Source: Cudoniella acicularis (lineage: Eukaryota > Ascomycota > Leotiomycetes > Helotiales > Helotiaceae). Taken from it: a stretch of 62,678 nt of DNA. Every line of letters starts with the position of its first letter. The stretch's first letter is position 1. The stretch covers positions 1 through 62,678 of the forward strand of contig JAAMPI010000124.1 in assembly GCA_013054445.1 (NCBI GenBank). The letters run 5' to 3'. The position numbers and the translations under genes were made by a program. The notes under the pieces are model-generated. The model saw nothing but the letters and a program-made list of their open reading frames with translations, was not told the DNA's origin and did no database searches. This document shows positions 24,283-37,700 of the stretch, piece by piece.

Positions 24283-25974
24283 TCAAGTACTTTCTCTCCT
24301 CTCAAAAATGAGCTTGCAGGTCTGGTCCAAGGGCCGGCTCGAAATGATCTGATCAGAGAGGTCCATCTGCCCTTTCATATCCGAAGATATTTTGGTCCGA
24401 AAACGCGAATATACTTTTCTGAGAAGACATTTCATTTCTGCTATCGCAAGACTAGCATATTTTAGCCCACAATTCTAACTTTTCAAATGCGGATAGAGAA
24501 TGGACTTACTGTCGTCCGGTGCAACCTCTTCCTCCGGCGCCAAAGGAGAAGAAAAGCCGATTCATTTCGAGGATTCTTGTTGAGTCTAGCCATCTTTCAA
24601 GAGAAAAGGTGTCGCCGTCAACGTATACGTCTTCGTTCAGACGATGTACGCTCCATGCCTGACAGCTGACAATCGTCCCAGCAGGGAGGAAATATCTGTT
24701 TATCGTCCTGCCGCCGGGTGGGACATACCGGGGTTGAGACATGGGAATAGGTGGGAAACATCTTAGGCCTTCTTTGACGATCGCATCGAGGTATTGTAAT
24801 TCATCCCAATTCTTATCTTTGTTTTCGTTAAGTTCATGAAACAGTTTTTCTTGAATTGGAGAGCTTTCTGGGAGAGAAAGTTGGTACATGAGGAAACAGA
24901 GGGCGTCGCCTGTGGTGTCTATTCCTGCAACGAAGTGGTCGGAACACTCTGCTGCGATCTGGATGGGATTAAACTGGTCTTTGCTGTTTTGGAGGGCGTA
25001 GAGCAGGGTGTGCTCTCCTGGGTCGGGTTTCTCGCATGTGTTGATGACATAATTGTTAGAGAGTGGGGAGTGACGGGGCTTGACGATTTTGCTAAGGAGG
25101 GTGGTGAGTGTTGGAAGGTAGTATTGCAGGAGGTGGTCTATATAATAGTGTCAGTTCATTGCGAGTTGGCTGGGAGTACCAAGAGGGAAACCTTTAAGGC
25201 TGTCGTGGTAGGAGAGTTCTTCCATAATTTTTCGATCTTCCGGTTTGTTGATGGAGTGGAGGCCGTAAGGGTTGAAAAGGTGGTGAGAAGCGCAATCGAG
25301 AGCATAGCAGTGTAGGTAGACCTGATGCTGTCAGTCAGAGCAGGTTCCGAAGACCTATGATTGCATTTCATACATATGCATCCATGCTTTTTTCTTGAGA
25401 TTCGACACACTTGTTGACAAAGGCATCAGCAAGCTCTTGGATACCCTTGATGACTTGAGGGCGCAAGATATTTGTATTGGCGTATTGATTGGCAATATGG
25501 CGCTTCTTTTGACTGTGCTAGGAGGTATTAGACACAGTCTTGTGTATAAGTAGTCAAAACACTTACATCACCCTTCCACAGCGTGGAGAACATAGTCCTA
25601 AGAATGTTAACACTAGGCAACTAAAATTAGATAGTAACTAACCTGGTATCGAATTGCTTGAACAATGTATAAAATTCAGTCTTGTCATAACCACTTCCAC
25701 CAGACGAATAAATTTCCTTCAGAGCCTCTGAGGATGTAAAAGATACCTCATTAGGACCGAGTCTAACCGCCGCCCCATATTTTTGATGAAGATGATGAAC
25801 ATAACCGCGGCGACTCCCAGAAAATTCTTGTTTCTTGAGCCAAAGACTTGTTAGTCTTGAATACCAGGGACCTGGGATTTTGGCCATGGACGAAAAGAGT
25901 GCTTTTTGTATTGTGCTGAAGAGCCACAACAGTCCCACGACAACAGCCCCAGCCTGCCACAGCTTCCCAAACAT
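24283..25974 (-). CDS. Cytochrome P450 monooxygenase
   Basis: Six exons on the minus strand: 25643-25974, 25567-25597, 25374-25517, 25192-25321, 24510-25137, 24283-24451; 477 residues. An N-terminal membrane anchor (AVVVGLLWLFSTI) is followed by the proline hinge KIPGPWYSRL, so it is probably an ER enzyme. The I-helix has AGIDTTGD, the K-helix EGLR (ExxR), then FSLERWL in the PERF region and the haem loop FGAGGRGCTG with the Cys ligand. All motifs are intact. The last exon after the haem loop lacks an ATG but continues as HLAIAEMKCLLRKVYSRF and ends in a stop. One junction is ambiguous: the intron before exon 5 can start at GTTTCC (54 nt, chosen) or GTACTC (42 nt), and both keep frame. Substrate unknown; no biosynthetic backbone gene lies nearby. 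An upstream in-frame ATG at 26052 would add 26 residues before the anchor. Confidence 0.9.
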
Positions 25975-26833
25975 TTTTGTTATAGAATTTTCTGGAGCGT
26001 TGGTAAATCGTTGGATTTGGGCTGTTGGGTGTGTTGATATCGACTGCTTCAATCAGCCCGGGAAGACCTGAGGATCATTCTCGCCTTGTGAGATTTCGAG
26101 AAAGCGCTTGACTCCGCGAATTCGGCTGTTCTGTCATATGAAGATGGACCTTAGATAGTAGATCAATCCCTATTAAAAATATAAAACAAAATCAAAGGAC
26201 ATCAGCCGTTATCCCACTTTACCTAATACCTATATGCGAAGCGATAAGAAGTGTCGGCATCATCACATGATGATGCTATTCAGAAGGACTTGGAAAACAC
26301 CTCTGACCTACGATTTTGAGGAGGGGCATTGATGCCTCGCCTGCGATTTTTGACTGGTTATCCGTAAACCAAACGATTATCGTGGCAACAGAGCTGAAAA
26401 TCATTTGTGATGAAAGAAGTGTTGTGGTGAGGTTGAGTCTCGTTCTTGGGGCTGTGTTGCCTGTACTCAGCCACTCGTTCGCTATAATCGCGAATCAACA
26501 GCAAGCGCTAGCAGCCCTGTCCCCGTTTTTGGCAGCCCCAAGACTCCAAGAGCCCGTCGGCGGACGAACTGCGAACTAAAGTGCAGCGTAGACGTCACAA
26601 ATCTCGCATTTGCGGCCACCTATTTTTCAGCCGAGGAATCTTCTCCGTTCCTTTGCATGATGTTCTCTTTTCTCTTCTCCTCCATAGGTACTTCTACCTA
26701 AAAGGCCCCGGTACACAGAACGGGTTTCCATTATTCCAGATTCAGCGTAAAATACCACTGGGAGTCACCAGCTTCATCATGTCCTTTTAGCGGACCCGGA
26801 GCAGCTTCTTGCATGCAAAGCACACCATTCGAG
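25975..26833. other. Divergent promoter of P450 and DUF8035-like gene
   Basis: About 860 nt separate the two starts. No credible exon is visible. The two divergent genes may share regulation, but no operator-like motif is obvious. Confidence 0.5.
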
Positions 26834-29278
26834 ATGAGTTTTGAGGCTCTGCCTTCTGATATCATAGACGTCACCAATTTCTGCAAGGCTCTTTACAGAA
26901 AATGCGGAGATGCCGGCGGGGTAAGCTTGTGTCTTATCTAGTATCTCAAGAACTAAATGAACGGACTGCTAACTGCGAGAAGGAGTATGATGAAATATCC
27001 GACGAAGTAAAGGGTCTACATACGGTTCTGCGACACCTCAAATACGAAATCGAAGATCCCGAGTCCCTTCTCAATCGCGATCGCCCGGAATGGGGTGGTC
27101 AACTCGATCTCATCATATGCGACTGCGATGCCACACTCCGCCAACTCGATGACCTGTTGCAGAAATATGGGAGGCTCAATTCTAATCGCAAAGAATCCAG
27201 ATCCTCCAAATCCGAAATACGCCGATTTAACAGCATTGAGCTGGATCAACTAGGGACGATTAGAGTGCAGTTGGTTTCGCACCAGACTGGATTTACACAG
27301 TTCCTAGACATCCTACAACTGCAGCAATCTAATAATGCAACGATAGTTTTGGACAATGAGGAAGGTCAATTAAACATTATTTTGGACAAGGTTGATGCCA
27401 TTGCTGCTCGGATGGGTCACAAGTCGAGCAAGACGAATTCTATCGATAGCAACGATATTGGATGGAATCAATTTCAGAAAGAGCTTGTGGCAGCAGGATT
27501 CTCGGATACCATATTACAACAACACAAAGTAAGATTCGGGGCTCCTTTTTTTAGCCATTCTTACTCGTCCCTCAATTACCCTCCTCCTTTCCTAGAGTTT
27601 GTCTTCCTTTCTTAGAAATTGATCGTTCTCTCTACACTCTAATACATTCTTGTTATTTCCAACAAATATTGTTTCCGGAACTATATGTTTCAATTTTTTT
27701 TCTTCTAAATCTTTAACCTCAGTCATGAATTAAGCATACCTCTTGCATCTCTGTGTTACGAGGTTGAACTAATTATTACTTGAAGGATGTCCTGAGAGCC
27801 TACATCCGTGAAATTGATCAGAAAGGGCTCTTGGATGAAGCGCCAACAGTTGTTGAGCAGCATTCACCTGTAAACGGAGTCCGCGCAAACCATGGGGAAT
27901 CGGGTCAACCCAAATCCTCCGGAAATCCTCAGTTTTATGTCGATAACCTGAAAACTACCACAAATCCTCTGGGAGTAAAAGAGATGATGTTTCGAGAAGA
28001 CGATATGAAATTTCCTCTGTCGATGAAAGTGGGGCGTATGAGGCCAGAAACACCAAGAAATTTAGCTGCATGCCAAAAATGGTAAGCAATTTGAGTGGCG
28101 GGCAGACTATTACTACTAATCCTTATATAGCGAGGTAACGGTGCCACCACCAATACAAAGCAAAATAAATGCAAGGAACAACTCATCCCAGACTCCCACC
28201 CTCAAGCTTCCTGATAGAGAAAACCAACAATTTCTGAACGCAAGCGGATCATCAGATAGCGATTCCGATACAAGTCAGCAACCAAAAATTTCTAGGTCTC
28301 CATCAGCAGGACAGATCATTAGGACAAGTGACTTACTTGCCTCAACTCAAGCAGTGCAACTACTACCGCAGGGATCACCGAGAAGTTTTGACAGTCACAG
28401 GTCAGCCTATGAAAGCGAAGGGAGAAGTTCAGTCGAGAAAGTTACAGAGTACCAAGGCTCTGGCTCCTCACTTCGGTCTAACGCAATACCCATTCATACC
28501 ACAAACTGGAGATCTTGGAATGACCAATCTGGCACAAGCCCTCGACCAAGCGAAGGTCTAGCACCAGACTCATATGGAAATGAAATTGCTTCAGATGCGA
28601 ATTGGACGAAAATTTCGCGTCACATAGTCACCCCTGAAGTCTTCAAGCAAGACGGTAGGAGGTACGAAGCGTAAGTAGCCATTTTTTGAACAGCACAATT
28701 TCTGCTGACTTTTCAATAGTCGACCCGAATTTGTTGCTATTCTCGGTGTTCTTAGTCGCGAAGAGATCAGGGAGTATTCTGCCCGTTCACATGCTCTTCG
28801 TGCAGCCCGCACTCATAGAGCACGTCCGCTGAAACCAACACTCCAAGCCACAAATCAACGAAACAGACAGCAGGCATCATCGAGTGAAGATGAACAATCT
28901 TCAGATTCTGGCCATCGATGTGGAGAGCATCACTCTCGAGAGCATCGTTCTGCTGTAGCACCCAAATCGAAGAATTGGAAAACTGACCGGGACTCCTTCA
29001 GCGTCAGATCGCCGCCTAAACAAACATTTCAAGATGGAATCAGGACTCCCGCAACTCCGCAAAAAGGACAAGGACATGTTCATTATCATCCTAGCGAGAG
29101 GGAAAAGGAGCACTCGCGAAGAAACCACCGAAATTCGTCTAAACACTCTTCTCATTCAAGACCCCGCAACTATAGTGATAGAGATAGTGGAAAGAGCAGT
29201 AAGTGGGTGGCTGCAGGTCTGGGTGGGGCAGCCGTGAGCCTATTAGGTGTTCTTGCTGAGGCAGCAGATGGTTTCTGA
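26834..29278 (+). CDS. Fungal N-terminal-domain protein with DUF8035-like C-terminus
   Basis: Exons: 26834-26920, 26983-27528, 27786-28081, 28131-28670, 28720-29278; 675 residues (682 if the in-frame ATG at 26813 is used). The N-terminal 210 residues are helical (FCKALYRKCGDAGG, then EYDEISDEVKGLHTVLRHL, LLNRDRPEW) and resemble the regulatory domain at the front of many fungal signalling and STAND-like proteins. A disordered Ser/Pro-rich middle follows. The segment TKISRHIVTPEVFKQDGRRY, then RPEFVAILGVLSREEIREY, spans the exon 4/5 junction and resembles what I recall as DUF8035 (from memory, unchecked). The tail is His/Ser/Arg-rich and ends with a Gly/Ala-rich hydrophobic segment, WVAAGLGGAAVSLLGVLAEA. 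Exon 5 has no usable ATG. Intron 2 is unusually long (257 nt). Function unknown. Confidence 0.78.
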
Positions 29279-31341
29279 TTTATGTATGATTTATAGATGG
29301 GACATGTAGATCGCATTTGATACCTGGAGATACACACTGATTTATTGGTAGGTTGCATGGCAAGGCGTTTGAGTTGGAAGGATTGTGCCTTCTGTGTGGT
29401 CTCAACTGAATATTGAATCTTCAGTTCAATCTATCTAATTCGAGTTTTTAAATGTTTGGAATGAGGGTACCTAGTGAGGGGATGCTATGCTTTAGTGCAA
29501 GGGTTGCTGAACGGTCCCAAGGATGTTTCGACACAATTTGGCAGTCGGAATCCACATTCCCGAGTCAGTCTTGGTTTCGTTGTGCACCCTTCGTCGGCTA
29601 TGAGAGCATAACATTTGACATTGGATTTTCAGGTATTCAAATTCCAGGGTTTTCAAGAAGGCACACTATTTGAACCAGGAAGGATCCCATGGGCAATCGA
29701 ATATCACGATTGAACAGCAACTCGTCAATCACTCATTTAAGCTGGAGCACATTCGGATTGCCCCAGCCATATCTTCCATATCAACTCTCAACTCGCTTAC
29801 AGACGGACCCAGGATCTGAGGACAGTCTAACGGCCCTTGTGCTTCCATCTGGCCGAAAGTAAATCTTACTCCCTTTGAAATGCGAGGCGACTTTGTTGGA
29901 AGAGCAACACCACAGCAGCGGGGTTTTCGCTGAGTCTTGCCTCCAGCTGCACGTTTGAAGTCATAACCTGAGGTACCTTGAAGGCAAAGGCGCCCCACAT
30001 CACCTAGGGCCCATGGGAGTGCAGCAGCGGAGCCTGCCTAGGCTATGGGGCGCCTAAGTGGTGGAAAGACAGCGGAGCGGGCTGCACTGGCCGCACTGGC
30101 TGCACTGCCCACCCTGCCTAGGCGGTTAGTATTACCCCGCAACACGCTAAGGTTCTGACGACAGGCCTTGAAGCGAGGAGGGGCCCTGAAGCCTGAAGTC
30201 TAAGGCTTGAAGTTTGAGGGCTATCGGTATTGTGTATCCTGAACGCCGTCACGTCGATTCATCCTCACTACCCGCACCTCTCAGTCAACCATTTACGAGT
30301 GTGCTTGCTTCCTACACAACGCTATTGAGCTCGATGCTTTGCAGCTGTGAATATGCCCGTTCATACCCCCTGTTTTTGATTAACTGCTCAGACGACGACC
30401 TGCATTCCCATATTACGGCCGCACTCTGCATGAGGCCCTCAGAAACCACGGATACTTCTCGGATAGTTCGGTATTGTAACATGAGGAGCGCAAGGATCAG
30501 AGGGCTCACATTCCCTTCTCTAACGGGTTACCTATGTTCCATATGCTTCTTCAATTCAACTTATTGAAAGTCTCTAATGGCCTTCAACGGTTATGAACGT
30601 CTATTACGAAACCAGTTCATGCAGTTGTTACTACCAGGCCTATCAATACCAAAAACATTTTTTTTTCTTTGTACCACCCAACAGCTTCCAAGCTGGGAGA
30701 CTGAAAGACCGCGTTCCCCAGTTCTAATTCTGGGCTGAGCCCCACAAGAGAGTAAGTTGCGGGGTACCACGTATTGTATACCTCTATGTATGGCTGCGAC
30801 GGCAAAGTCTCGAGAAACCCCCATGTCATTCCCATCAATCTCATTTGATGTTCATATCTGCTTCCAAATGCCGGTTTATTTCCACTCCTGCCCTCATTCG
30901 AGCTGTTGCTTGGGAGCAGTGCAGGTGTACTGTACATGCTATTTCCGCATCAATCATATGTCTCTTGCTGATCGACCCAAGACTTGGACTCAAAGCTGAT
31001 GAGGGGTAAAATGCTCGCGATGAGCCCTATTGAGTATAGGACATGCGTCTGTACGCAACCTTGCAGTCAATTGAACGCTTGGAGTCCAATTAGATCTTCA
31101 TAGTGGTTAGAACAGAAATACAACACGCGTCAGACTGTGATAACTTGCTTTAGCCAAGTCCGTTACACTGCTTCATGTATGTGCGGGGTCTGAGGGGTTC
31201 CTGAAAAGTTCAAAAGGAGAGGGAAGCTCGCCGGTTGTGGCAAAACACATCCCTCTTTCTGCTTCAGATCTTGCTGAAAGGGAGGTTTTTTTTTCATTAC
31301 AAAATCTCGCTCAAGGAGCCTTCTCCAAAATATCAGCAAGC
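29279..31341. other. 2.1 kb gene-free stretch
   Basis: No exon with splice support was found. A G/C-rich patch near 30000-30130 has short imperfect direct repeats of a CTGCACTGGC-like unit. Otherwise there are only small overlapping ORFs. The right part is presumably the alcohol oxidase promoter. Confidence 0.5.
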
Positions 31342-34063
31342 ATGACAGTTCCAGACGAGGTTGATATTATTGTGTGTGGTGGTGGGAGTTGTGGTTGTGT
31401 TGTGGCCGGGAGATTGGCTAACCTTGATCACAACCTTCAAGTGCTTCTGATTGAGGGAGGGGAGAGCAATTTGAACAACCCATGGGTTTTCCGTCCTGGA
31501 ATTTGTGAGTATGCTGATGCATAGTTCGCTTAGACAAAGCTGAAAGCTCTAGATCCCCGGAACATGAAATTGGATAGCAAGACTGCATCGTTCTATTATT
31601 CACGACCTTCAGAATGGCTCGGTGGTCGCAGGGCAATCGTTCCATGCGCTCATATCCTTGGTGGAGGCTCTTCCATCAACTTCATGATGTATACTCGTGC
31701 CAGTGCCTCCGACTACGATGACTTTCAAGCCAAAGGCTGGTCCACAAAGGAGCTCATTCCTCTCATGAAGAAGCATGAGACATACCAGCGTGCCAGCAAC
31801 AACAGGTGAGATAACTTAGCTGCAACATCTAATACTTGGTTAGCTGACCGCGTATAGGGACATCCATGGCTTCGAAGGGCCCATCAAAGTTTCTTTCGGA
31901 AATTACACCTACCCTATCATGCAAGATTTCCTTAGGGCAAGCGAGTCGCAGGGCATACCAACTACCGATGATCTGCAGGACCTCGTGACTGGGCAGTAAG
32001 TTATCGCAACTTCACCCCCCTTGACAAGAAAACTCTAGGAGCGGAATTGACCAATGGCAGTGGTGCTGAGCACTGGCTCAAATGGATCAATCGAGATGTA
32101 AGTGCATCAGAAACTCTAGCCGGCTTGGAGGTGCTAATATGGTGACCTAGACTGGCCGTCGAAGTGACTCGGCGCACGCATACATCCATTCAACAAGGTC
32201 TGTTCACCAGAACTTGCATTTGCAATGCAACACCAAAGTCGACAAGGTCATTATCGAAGATGGGAAAGCTGTTGGTGTCAGGACTGTACCAACAAAGCCT
32301 CTCCACCCTAGTGTAAGTTGGTATATATACCCTTGAGTTGGCATTATTGATATGAGTTCCTCCAAGCAGCAACAATCGCGTACGTTTAGAGCCCGCAAGC
32401 AAATCGTTATCTCCGGCGGCACTCTTTCCAGCCCATTGATTCTTCAACGAAGTGGTATCGGTGACCCCAGAAAGTTGAAGAAGGCCGGTGTCCAGCCAAT
32501 TGTCGACCTCCCTGGTGTTGGTCAGAACTTCCAGGACCATTACTTAACATTCTCAGTGTACCGTGCCAAACCAGGTATTACCAACCTCCAATATTATTAT
32601 TTCCCAACTGATCATGTTAGACACCGAGAGTTTCGATGACTTCGTCAGAGGTGTTCCCGAAGTCCAGAAGGAAGTGTTCGATGAATGGAATATCAAGGGC
32701 ACAGGACCTCTTGCCACAAACGGTATCGAGGCCGGCGTCAAAGTTCGTCCCACCGAGGAAGAGCTGAAGGAGATGGACTCTTGGCCGACCCCACACTTCA
32801 GGTCTGGTTGGGATAGCTACTTCAAGGATAAGCCTGACAAACCCGTGATGCATTATTCGGTCATCGCTGGGTAAGTTCTCTAGTCTTTCAACACCTTGAT
32901 AACTACTAAACGAATCTTATAGATGGTTCGGCGACCATATGCTCATGCCGCCTGGAAAGTTCTTCACTATGTTCCACTTCCTTGAGTACCCGTTCAGTCG
33001 TGGCGAGACTCATATCGTGTCTCCGGATCCATATGAAGCACCAGACTTCGATGCTGGCTTCATGAACGATGAGCGTGATATGGCTCCAATGGTTTGGGGA
33101 TACATCAAGTCTCGTAAGTGTCGAAAATGCTCGACTTTCTTGGGCATTTCCTAACAATTTTTGTAGGCGAGACAGCAAGACGCATGCAGGCTTATGCGGG
33201 AGAAGTACAAAACATGGTTCGTCCTCCCGAGTTGTTTCAATTCGGCCCATACTAACACAAAATAGCATCCATCCTATGATTACGACTCGTCAGCTCGTGC
33301 CAAGGATATGGACCTTCTCACCACTAACCAATATGCTCTACCTGGAAATCTCACTGCTGGTATTCAACACGTAAGTCCTCGCTGAGCTTGGGCACCCGCC
33401 ACGCCTCCTGACACTCTTGAATGATTGTTCACATACGGTTGCTAATTATCTCCAATATGACAGGGGTCCTGGTCTATGCCCGTTGATTCTGGCAAGCCGC
33501 CTGGACCAAATCTTCTTAACAGCAACTCCCAAAATGCGTTCGAAGAACTCAAATACAGCAAGAAGGACATTGAGCACATTGAGGAATGGGTTAAGCGCCA
33601 CGTTGAGACAACCTGGCACAGTCTTGGAGTGAGCTCCTCTCTCCCTTGTACATCTCACTGGACCAACCCTAATTGTGCTAGACGTGCTCAATGGCACCGA
33701 GAGAGGGCAATAGCATCGTGAAACACGGTGTATTGGACGAGCGCCTCAACGTCCACGGCGTGGAGAACCTGAAGGTTGCGGATCTCTCAATCTGCCCTGA
33801 CAATGTTGGCTGCAACACATGTAAGTTCCTCGACATCATCATTTCTAGATCGTTTCTAACTCAGAGTAAGACTCCACTGCTTTGTTGATTGGCGAGAAGT
33901 GCTCCGTCCTTGTTGCAGAGGACCTTGGTTACAGTGGCAAAGCCCTCGAAATGAAGGTAAGTGCGATACGATCTGTCACACAAGATCTCAAATTGACAAA
34001 ATACAGGTACCAAATTACCACGCTCCTGGAGAATTGTCTGGCATCGCCAGTGCCAGACTTTAA
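31342..34063 (+). CDS. AOX1: Peroxisomal alcohol (methanol-type) oxidase, GMC family
   Basis: Fourteen exons: 31342-31504, 31553-31805, 31858-31995, 32061-32097, 32151-32312, 32370-32574, 32621-32870, 32923-33113, 33167-33216, 33266-33370, 33464-33628, 33682-33820, 33871-33956, 34007-34063; 666 residues, the usual length. It oxidises short primary alcohols to aldehydes with FAD, making hydrogen peroxide. The FAD Rossmann loop is CGGGSCGCVVAGRL at residues 10-25. The GMC signatures HILGGGSSINFMMYTRAS and SGGTLSSPLILQRSGIG are present. The active-site pair is the His in TTWHSLGTCSM and the Asn in NVGCNTYSTAL. The 57-nt last exon adds NYHAPGELSGIASARL; the final ARL is a type 1 peroxisomal signal. 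Phases close through all thirteen introns (2001 nt). Filamentous fungi use such oxidases on alcohols and on methanol released from pectin and lignin (family knowledge). Exon 6 could start at 32367 instead. Confidence 0.95.
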
Positions 34064-34795
34064 ACCCTCGGTAGGGAATTAAACTGGAGTGGAAGAGTTT
34101 CCAAATTGCGTTTTGGTGCGATGACACTGCCGGATGCCGAATTTTCGTTCTTGACAATACTCATCTGGGAAAATTCTGTAATCAAGCACACTCCTTGAAG
34201 AAATTGGAACCTTATTCATGCTGTAAATATCTGAAATGATTGCACGTGATTGACGTCGAATTCATAGCAGGTGGTTGGGCCTCAAGCGAGGCTGTTGCAA
34301 ACCCAACTCTCCGAACCTGCCAACTCACCCCTCCACATAGCGACACGGCAAGCAGCCGACGCCATGCGAGCGGGGCGCGTTAAAGTGATACGTCGAAAAC
34401 CAGTGGCTATGGAAAGTTCCAGTGATTCATTGCGTCGTCTTCGTCCCGGTACCGCGTCGAAGCACATCCTTGCACGTTGCTTCAGGACGCTGCTCGTGGC
34501 AGAGGTCTTACGCCTCGAGACCTTTGAAGACTCACCGAGGAGACTTTTAAATAGATTCCTCCAATACTCTTTCTTCCGACCGTGAAGTTAGCCAGCAATA
34601 CTACGGTCTGTTGGGCACAGCTGTCATGGTTTCGACTCACATTTGCATCTTTCGGGACTTGAGGCGACGTGTAACTCACGAAGATACTCTCAACAATGGT
34701 GGCAAAATGGCGTCGTCGAGTTTTCATATACTCTTGATACCCTGGAAAACTTTTGGAATCACCGACTCCTAACTCCAGCATCGAATCCATTCGCC
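34064..34795. other. Promoter region of the NLR gene
   Basis: No exon encoding a larger N-terminal effector domain could be joined to the NLR from here; the ORFs are short and carry no recognisable domain. Confidence 0.5.
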
Positions 34796-37700
34796 ATGGC
34801 TACCCAAGAGCTGTCTCCCATTAGCACTCAGCTATCTGAAGCTATTGCATCGTTTTTGTTCACCTCGTTCGATGAGGCTACCAGAAATCTAGCTTCACGC
34901 CTTCAACCAAGTGATGATTCGGAACCAAAAGAAGCAGAAAGCACTCCAACACAGTCTGAACATGAGCCTGAACCGGAACCAGAACCAGAGCCTTTATTCA
35001 ATGTCCCTTACGCACGAAATCTGGACTTTGTTGGACGTTCTGAGAAGCTCAGTCAGTTGTTTGGGTTGTGGAAACCAGGATGCAAAGGCCGGATCGGGGT
35101 CGTTGGATTAGGTGGTATCGGGTAAGTCATTCTTTCCATTAAGTCAGACTTTGGATGAGTACCACTAACATATTGGGTAACTCAGGAAGACAGAATTGGT
35201 GGTCGAGTTTGTCTACCGATTGCAGAAAATCTCTCCAACGACGCCGATATTCTGGTTTCGATCCTTCGACCTGCTCTCGAACCCCGATGCCAGTCCGCAA
35301 AGCCCAGGTTCCGCGACAGGCATGCAGTTAGATCAATGGCTAGACACAAGTCGTGGACCTGAGAGCGTGCTCGTGGTAGATCCTGGAGATAATTTCGAGG
35401 ATTTACTTCAAACAGCCTCTGACAATGGTCGACTTTTGGACAAACTCCGCCTTTTTGAAGGCACAATCATTGTATTGGCAAGAAATGCGCAGAGTGCTGG
35501 TCAATTGGCTAGCCAACATGATATTCTGGACCTTCAAGATCTGGACACCGAATCATCGGCTAGCCTTTTAAGCGCCAGACTTGGTCCTCATGCTCACGGG
35601 TCAGCGACGGAAATCAAGGAGGTAGCCCAGCTGATGACCTTCCTTCCTCGAGCAATCCTTCAGGTTGCAACTGTTATCACCAATACCTGCATGACTGTCG
35701 CCCAATTTCTCAATTTATACCAAAGAGGCGACTCCATGAGGCTTCGACTTTTCAACAAGATCGACCCTGTTACAAAACCAGATCATAGGTTTTCAGTCGT
35801 GGGAACTGGCGTGGTTGACCTCAAATCTTTCAGAAGCAACCAAACTGAAGCGAGTCGCGTCCTGTATCAGCTATACTATTTGGGTGGCAACAATATACCA
35901 CTGAGCATCTTCTCATCCGTTGATCCACTAGATATGATTCTCATAATGTTCCACTTGAAGGGGCATTTTCTTGTGATCGAGGATCTCGCCAACGACACTC
36001 TTTCTCTTCACCCTCTGGTCAACTTCGCTCTTCGAAGCATTCTGGATGGCGAAAGACCCGAGGAAGGTGAGAGTATTATCGAGGAAGAGCGTGGGTGGTA
36101 TGAAGAAGTTGTGACGACATTTGCCGATCGGTACCCTGATGCAAACTGTGAAGCGCGAGATTGGTGGAGAAATTGCTTTACTCAGGTAGTTGGTGCATGC
36201 GACTTGCAATCAGATTCTCTGAAGATCGCGATAGCTACGGTTCACCACAAAGAAGCTTCGTATTTCAAGCAGAGGGGGCGCTATTCCGAGGCTTTGAGAA
36301 TGGCGACGCTTGCTCAAAGAGTCCTCCCCGATCCTGTCCCGGGGGAACATCTCACTGTCATCCAAGAGCAAGTTGACCTGTTGGACTTGTTAGGAAAATA
36401 TCGAGATGTGCAAAGTTCGCTTCAGAAATATCCCGACGAGGAGGAGTCGAGTGCGTTGTGGAAGAGAAGAATGCAAGCGAGATTAGAGCAAGCAGAGGGT
36501 GCGAATAGCTACGACTCTGCTGTTGAGATTTTCCAAGAGCTTCGGAATGCTAGAGAGGCTTCTAATGACTCGACCGCAGACTTGTTCCTCTCTATCGATG
36601 ACTACGGTTTGGTTCTGATGCTCAAAGGTAGATATCAGGATGCTGAAAGTGCCTGTCGAAAAGCGCTTGCTGACAGAACTATTCTCCTCGGAAGCACTCA
36701 TAGAGATACTCTTTCTAGCTTTCATAATCTCGCTACCGTCCTGAAAATGGAAGGGAAATACGACGAAGCAATTCACTATATCCAGGAAGCGATCCGAGGG
36801 AGAGAGACTATCCTGGGCCCTGAGCACCCAGACACACTTCAGAGCAAAATCACCAAAGCTCGGATTCTGATATCCACAGCAATCTCCTTGTCCAACTATG
36901 ATGAAGCAGAGTCTCTACTCGTGGATGCATCAAATCGCCTGAGCACAATTCTGACAGAAGCCCACCCTCTTGTCATTTCTTGCAGGAGCGATCGGGCGAT
37001 GATTATGCTCGCTCGTGGAAAATATGATGCTTCCGAGCAGATGAATAAAGCCACCTTGTCCGCTCGAGAGCATGGCCCTTGGATGGAACCATCAACACAT
37101 CCGGACACGTTGACAAGTAAGCATCAGCTCGCGGAGTTGTTTCGACACAAGGAAGGATGTCGAGCCGCCGATGCACTGAGTGAAGAAGCGTTGGTTGAGC
37201 GAACGGAGGTCTTGACCAACGGCACTCTGACTGGGACCGATTTTCATCCCGATCAGCTCACTAGTCTTCATCATCGTGCTATTGTTCTGTCTGGCCTAGG
37301 AGAGCATTTGGCAGCTCTGCAAAAGATCGACTTTGCATTAATCGGAAGGCGAACAATCCTGGGGAGCACCCACCCCGATGTGTACATGAGTATGACATGG
37401 AAAGGAGAGATCATGCGCTCGCAACTTCCAGCCGATTCAAGTCAGCGAGGCCAAGCTCTAGATGCGATCGAGGAGCTACACAAGCAAGCACTCGAAGGCC
37501 TGACTTGGATCTTCGGCGCTGAGCATCACAACACTCTCCAATGTCTAACGAACATTGCAATTGCCAAAAATGAACGAGGTCCACCTGGTCACGTCGAAGC
37601 AGAAGCGTTGTTTCGTCAAGTCTACCGCTCATATCAACGCAACCTGGGCGACCTCCACCCTGAGACTTTGAAGAGCAAATCTCGATTGGCCGAAGCAATA

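Noticed and set aside
26921..26941. Short intron ending at TCTAG in the DUF8035-like gene
   Set aside because: Only about 20 nt and out of phase; the acceptor at 26982 gives 62 nt, a CTAAC branch and the right phase.
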